A stretch of 7,399 nucleotides of DNA, taken from positions 1 through 7,399 of the forward strand of contig USNB01000059.1 of assembly GCA_900555875.1 (NCBI GenBank), given 5' to 3'. The DNA comes from an uncultured Eubacteriales bacterium. GTDB taxonomy: Bacteria; Bacillota; Clostridia; Christensenellales; Pumilibacteraceae. Below the pieces are notes generated by a model that was not told the origin of the DNA, did no database searches, and saw nothing but the letters and a program-made list of their open reading frames with translations. Below, in pieces: positions 4,423 to 7,399 of this stretch; position 1 is the first letter of the stretch, and every line of letters begins with the position of its first letter. Made by a program: the position numbers and the translations under genes.

Positions 4423-7399
4423 GTGTTGTGGCGCGTGCTTACGGCAACATTTTTGCTCCTGCTCGTTATAGGCATAGCCGGTATGACCGTCACCACCGAA
4501 TGGTCGGGATATATCAATCAGGTGCTGAACGTTCAGTCGACGATAATAGTGACCGACGAAGACGACGATACCGACGTCGTTTATTTCAAGAGCGAATTTT
4601 CCGAACATACGGACGTAATGAACAACGCGCGCTCCGTAGCTCAGAAAGTACAGGAAGAGGGAAGCGTTCTGATGAAAAACGATAATAAGGCTCTCCCGCT
4701 CGCTAAAAATTCAAAAGTCACGCTTTTTTCGTACTCTACGGTAGATCCCGTATACGGCAGTTCCGGTTCGGGCGGCGTCAGCGTGGGCGAGGAGAGAAAA
4801 ATAGACTTCATCGACGCGTTCGAAGGCAAACTGGACGTGAACATGACCATGTACGATTGGTACAAAGAGCAGTTTGAAGCGGGAGTCAAAGTTACGCCCG
4901 AATCTTCCAACCCCTTCAGCGGGGAGATCATCCCCGCGCAGATAACGCGCGAGGACGACGACGGCTTCGTGGCGAGCGAGCTCAATGCCGACACGTTCCC
5001 TTCCGAAGTGAAGGAGAGCTTCTCGGAATATAACGATGCGGCGATATTCGTGATGTCGCGTATCGGCGGCGAAGGTTCCGACCTTATCGACGGACCCGTA
5101 AACGAAGATTCCGAAAAGTATCTCGCGTTAAACGACGACGAACGCAGCGTGCTGCAGGCGATGAAGGACGGAAATTTCGCCAAGAGGATAGTACTTCTCA
5201 ACACTTTCAATGCGGTGGAGCTCGACTGGCTGGACGAGGATAACATCGACGCGGTGCTTTACATCGGCGGTCCGGGAGAAGCGGGGCTCGCTTCGGTGGC
5301 GGACATCCTTGTGGGCGATGCGAACCCTTCGGGCAGGCTCGCGGATACGTATGCGGCGGACTCCTTCTCGTCTCCGGCGATGCAGAATTTCGGCAACTTC
5401 ACTTACAGCAACGCGTCTTCGCTCACCGATCATGACGGCAACTTCTCCAATGCCACGCATTACCTCATGTATCTCGAAGGCATTTACGTGGGTTACCGTT
5501 ATTACGAGACCAGGTACGAGGACGTCGTTCTCGGAAAGGGAAACGCGGATTCCGAAGTCGGTACGTACGCTTCGGCGGGCGGTTGGTCGTATGCCGAAGA
5601 GGTGAGCTTCCCGTTCGGTCACGGACTGTCTTACACGACGTTCACGCAAACGCTCAAGGACGTGGATGTGGATGAGGAGAACAAGAGCGCAACGGTCACC
5701 GTTACCGTTGAGAACGCGGAAAACGGTATAGCAGGCAAAGACGTCGTTCAGATATACGCGCAGGCGCCTTATACCGAGGGCGGCACGGAAAAGAGCGCGG
5801 TGCAGCTCGCGGGATTCTTCAAGACGGAGGAGATCATTCCCGGAGAAAGCAAAGAGTACAGCTATACGATAGATCTCCGCGACGTGGCAACTTACGACTA
5901 CGAGGATAACGAGACATATATCCTCGACAAGGGTGACTATTACTTTGCGATAGGAAACGACGCTCACGACGCTCTCAACAACATCCTCGCCCTCAAAGCG
6001 GATAACGGCGTAAACGTAAACAAAGCCGCTATGACGGACGACGGGGATGCGGCAAAAGCGCGGAAGTGGACGAAGACCGAGTTCAGGGCGGAAGAGTATT
6101 CCGCATCCAAGGCGGATCCTTCGTTCAAGGTGACCAACAGGTTCGCGTCCGCGGATATCAATTACTATCTCGACGGCAGCGACGAAGTGACCTATCTGTC
6201 CCGCAGCGCCTGGGATACCACCTGGCCCGAGACGATGACGAACTTCACCGCGACGAATGAGATGATAAACGAGCTCAACGGGTATTACGGCGGCAGCGAT
6301 AATTCGCCTTCCGCGTACGAGCCGGGCAGCACGGACACTTCGGCGTTCACTTACGGCTCCGAAAATACCTCTTACAATATCGTCATGATGAAAGGTCAGG
6401 CGTACGACGATCCCGCATGGGAGGACATTCTCGACCAGATCACGCTCGAAGAATATGCGGCGTCTTCCCGTCAGGGGCGCTCCGCGATAAGCAGCGTTAA
6501 CCTCAACGCATCCACCGCGGTGGACGGCCCCGCTGCCTGGACGAAATCCTATTACAAGGAAGATTACGACGATTACAGCGAAGACGCGAAGATCACCGAA
6601 GACAAGATGGTGCTCTATCCCATCGAAACCGTGGTCGCGTGCACGTGGAACACGGAGCTTGCCGAAGAGCTCGGCGTATCCTTCGGCGAAGAAGGGCTCT
6701 GGGGCGGCGGCGTAGGCTGGTACGGCCCTGCGGCGAATATCCACAGAACGCCTTATGCGGGTCGTAACTTCGAGTATTACAGCGAAGACGGCTTCCTCTC
6801 CGGCAAGCTGGGCGAAGCGGAAGTGCACGGCGCGATGAGCAAGGGCGTCATCCCGTACTTCAAGCACTTCTTCCTCAACGATCAGGAGACCAACCGTATC
6901 GGCGTGTGCACGTTCTCCAACGAGCAGGCGATCCGCGAGATATATCTCCGCGCGTTCCAGTATGCGTTTGAAACGACGGGCGAGGACGATCCCTCTTGCA
7001 CGGGCGTCATGGGCGGATTCAACCGTCTCGGCCTCGTGTGGACGGGTCATCACGCAGACCTCTGGAAGAACGTCATGGAAGGCGAGTGGGGCTTTACCGG
7101 CAACGTGACGACGGACTTCGGTCAGAACCCTTCCGGTCTCATGGATCCTTCGCTTGCGTATGAGGCGGGTACGACGATGTTCTGCACCTCGGGCGGCAGT
7201 TTCGAAACGATACTTCTCGCCAAGATGCCGAAAGACGCCAAACTCGCGGAGAACGTCAGGGAAGCGGTACACCGCAACCTGTATAACTTCGCAAACAGCC
7301 TCGCTATGAACGGTATGGCGTCCTCGTCCAGGATCGTGCCCATCATGACATGGTATCAGAAGGCGCTCACCGCATGGATCGTCGTTTCGGCGGTCGTGG
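4423..7399 (+). CDS. Membrane-anchored family 3 glycoside hydrolase with permuted domain order (3' end missing)
   Basis: The frame is open to the window end (992 residues from GTG 4423; add 9 if translation starts at ATA 4396). A hydrophobic segment (about 5-23) is an uncleaved anchor or signal. The domains then run in permuted order. First is the alpha/beta sandwich (EEGSVLMKND 78-87; GDANPSGRL 298-306) with the probable acid/base Glu217 in RIGGEGSD. Next is an FnIII-like domain starting at FPFGHGLSYT (396-405). A linker of about 150 residues leads to the TIM-barrel domain: DGP (701-703), HRTPYAGRNFE (774-784), KHFFLNDQETNR (814-825), VMGGFNR (862-868) and the nucleophile Asp898 in TTDF (SDW in most relatives). 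All catalytic residues are present. A second hydrophobic stretch starts near residue 981. It is expected to hydrolyse beta-glycosides (glucoside, xyloside or similar) outside the membrane. GTG is the first conventional start; see the Shine-Dalgarno entry for the alternative. Confidence 0.92.
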   Translation, partial: MLWRVLTATFLLLLVIGIAGMTVTTEWSGYINQVLNVQSTIIVTDEDDDTDVVYFKSEFSEHTDVMNNARSVAQKVQEEGSVLMKNDNKALPLAKNSKVTLFSYSTVDPVYGSSGSGGVSVGEERKIDFIDAFEGKLDVNMTMYDWYKEQFEAGVKVTPESSNPFSGEIIPAQITREDDDGFVASELNADTFPSEVKESFSEYNDAAIFVMSRIGGEGSDLIDGPVNEDSEKYLALNDDERSVLQAMKDGNFAKRIVLLNTFNAVELDWLDEDNIDAVLYIGGPGEAGLASVADILVGDANPSGRLADTYAADSFSSPAMQNFGNFTYSNASSLTDHDGNFSNATHYLMYLEGIYVGYRYYETRYEDVVLGKGNADSEVGTYASAGGWSYAEEVSFPFGHGLSYTTFTQTLKDVDVDEENKSATVTVTVENAENGIAGKDVVQIYAQAPYTEGGTEKSAVQLAGFFKTEEIIPGESKEYSYTIDLRDVATYDYEDNETYILDKGDYYFAIGNDAHDALNNILALKADNGVNVNKAAMTDDGDAAKARKWTKTEFRAEEYSASKADPSFKVTNRFASADINYYLDGSDEVTYLSRSAWDTTWPETMTNFTATNEMINELNGYYGGSDNSPSAYEPGSTDTSAFTYGSENTSYNIVMMKGQAYDDPAWEDILDQITLEEYAASSRQGRSAISSVNLNASTAVDGPAAWTKSYYKEDYDDYSEDAKITEDKMVLYPIETVVACTWNTELAEELGVSFGEEGLWGGGVGWYGPAANIHRTPYAGRNFEYYSEDGFLSGKLGEAEVHGAMSKGVIPYFKHFFLNDQETNRIGVCTFSNEQAIREIYLRAFQYAFETTGEDDPSCTGVMGGFNRLGLVWTGHHADLWKNVMEGEWGFTGNVTTDFGQNPSGLMDPSLAYEAGTTMFCTSGGSFETILLAKMPKDAKLAENVREAVHRNLYNFANSLAMNGMASSSRIVPIMTWYQKALTAWIVVSAVV

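Noticed and set aside
5128..7272. 714-codon open frame on the minus strand opposite the GH3 gene
   Set aside because: It is antisense to a clearly conserved GH3 coding sequence with all catalytic motifs. Its translation is Arg/Val/His-rich without any recognisable domain. Long antisense frames are expected from the codon bias of the real gene.

Overview
The window reads as chromosomal DNA from an anaerobic member of the Bacillota, most likely an uncultured gut-type clostridial lineage. This is inferred from strong AGGAGG-type ribosome binding sites, the mix of AT-rich spacers and moderate-GC genes, a clostridial-style SGNH lipoprotein and a domain-permuted family 3 glycosidase. No 16S, dnaA or other taxon-defining gene is present, so the placement is soft. 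All protein genes lie on the plus strand.

Left part (1-1675): the C-terminal two thirds of a PfkB-family sugar kinase, most like 2-keto-3-deoxygluconate kinase, overlaps by 4 nt a D-isomer-specific 2-hydroxyacid dehydrogenase. They form one translationally coupled catabolic operon whose start is outside the window.

Centre (1676-2029): a 354-nt gene-free region holds two perfect DnaA boxes in tandem, two one-mismatch boxes, a run resembling the DnaA-trio element, and a very AT-rich stretch. It is immediately followed by rsmG (gidB), a gene classically found beside bacterial origins. By my hand count the plus-strand GC skew goes from about -0.02 left of it to about +0.13 in rsmG. I interpret it as a candidate chromosomal replication origin (oriC), or at least a DnaA-binding region.

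Right part: after rsmG comes a monocistronic flavin-reductase-like (FMN split-barrel) gene. It has a well-formed sigma-A promoter with an inverted repeat over the -35 element, and a textbook rho-independent terminator. Then comes a secreted SGNH/GDSL-type hydrolase with a probable lipoprotein signal. Last is a very long gene, open at the window end, for a family 3 glycoside hydrolase whose domains run in permuted order: alpha/beta sandwich, then FnIII-like, then TIM barrel. It has a membrane anchor at the N-terminus and the beginning of another hydrophobic segment at the C-terminus. The SGNH hydrolase and the GH3 enzyme probably act together at the cell surface on acylated or decorated glycans. 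The GH3 start is unusual: the best Shine-Dalgarno site points at an AUA codon, while the first conventional start (GTG) is 27 nt further on.

I found no mobile element, CRISPR array, tRNA or rRNA gene.
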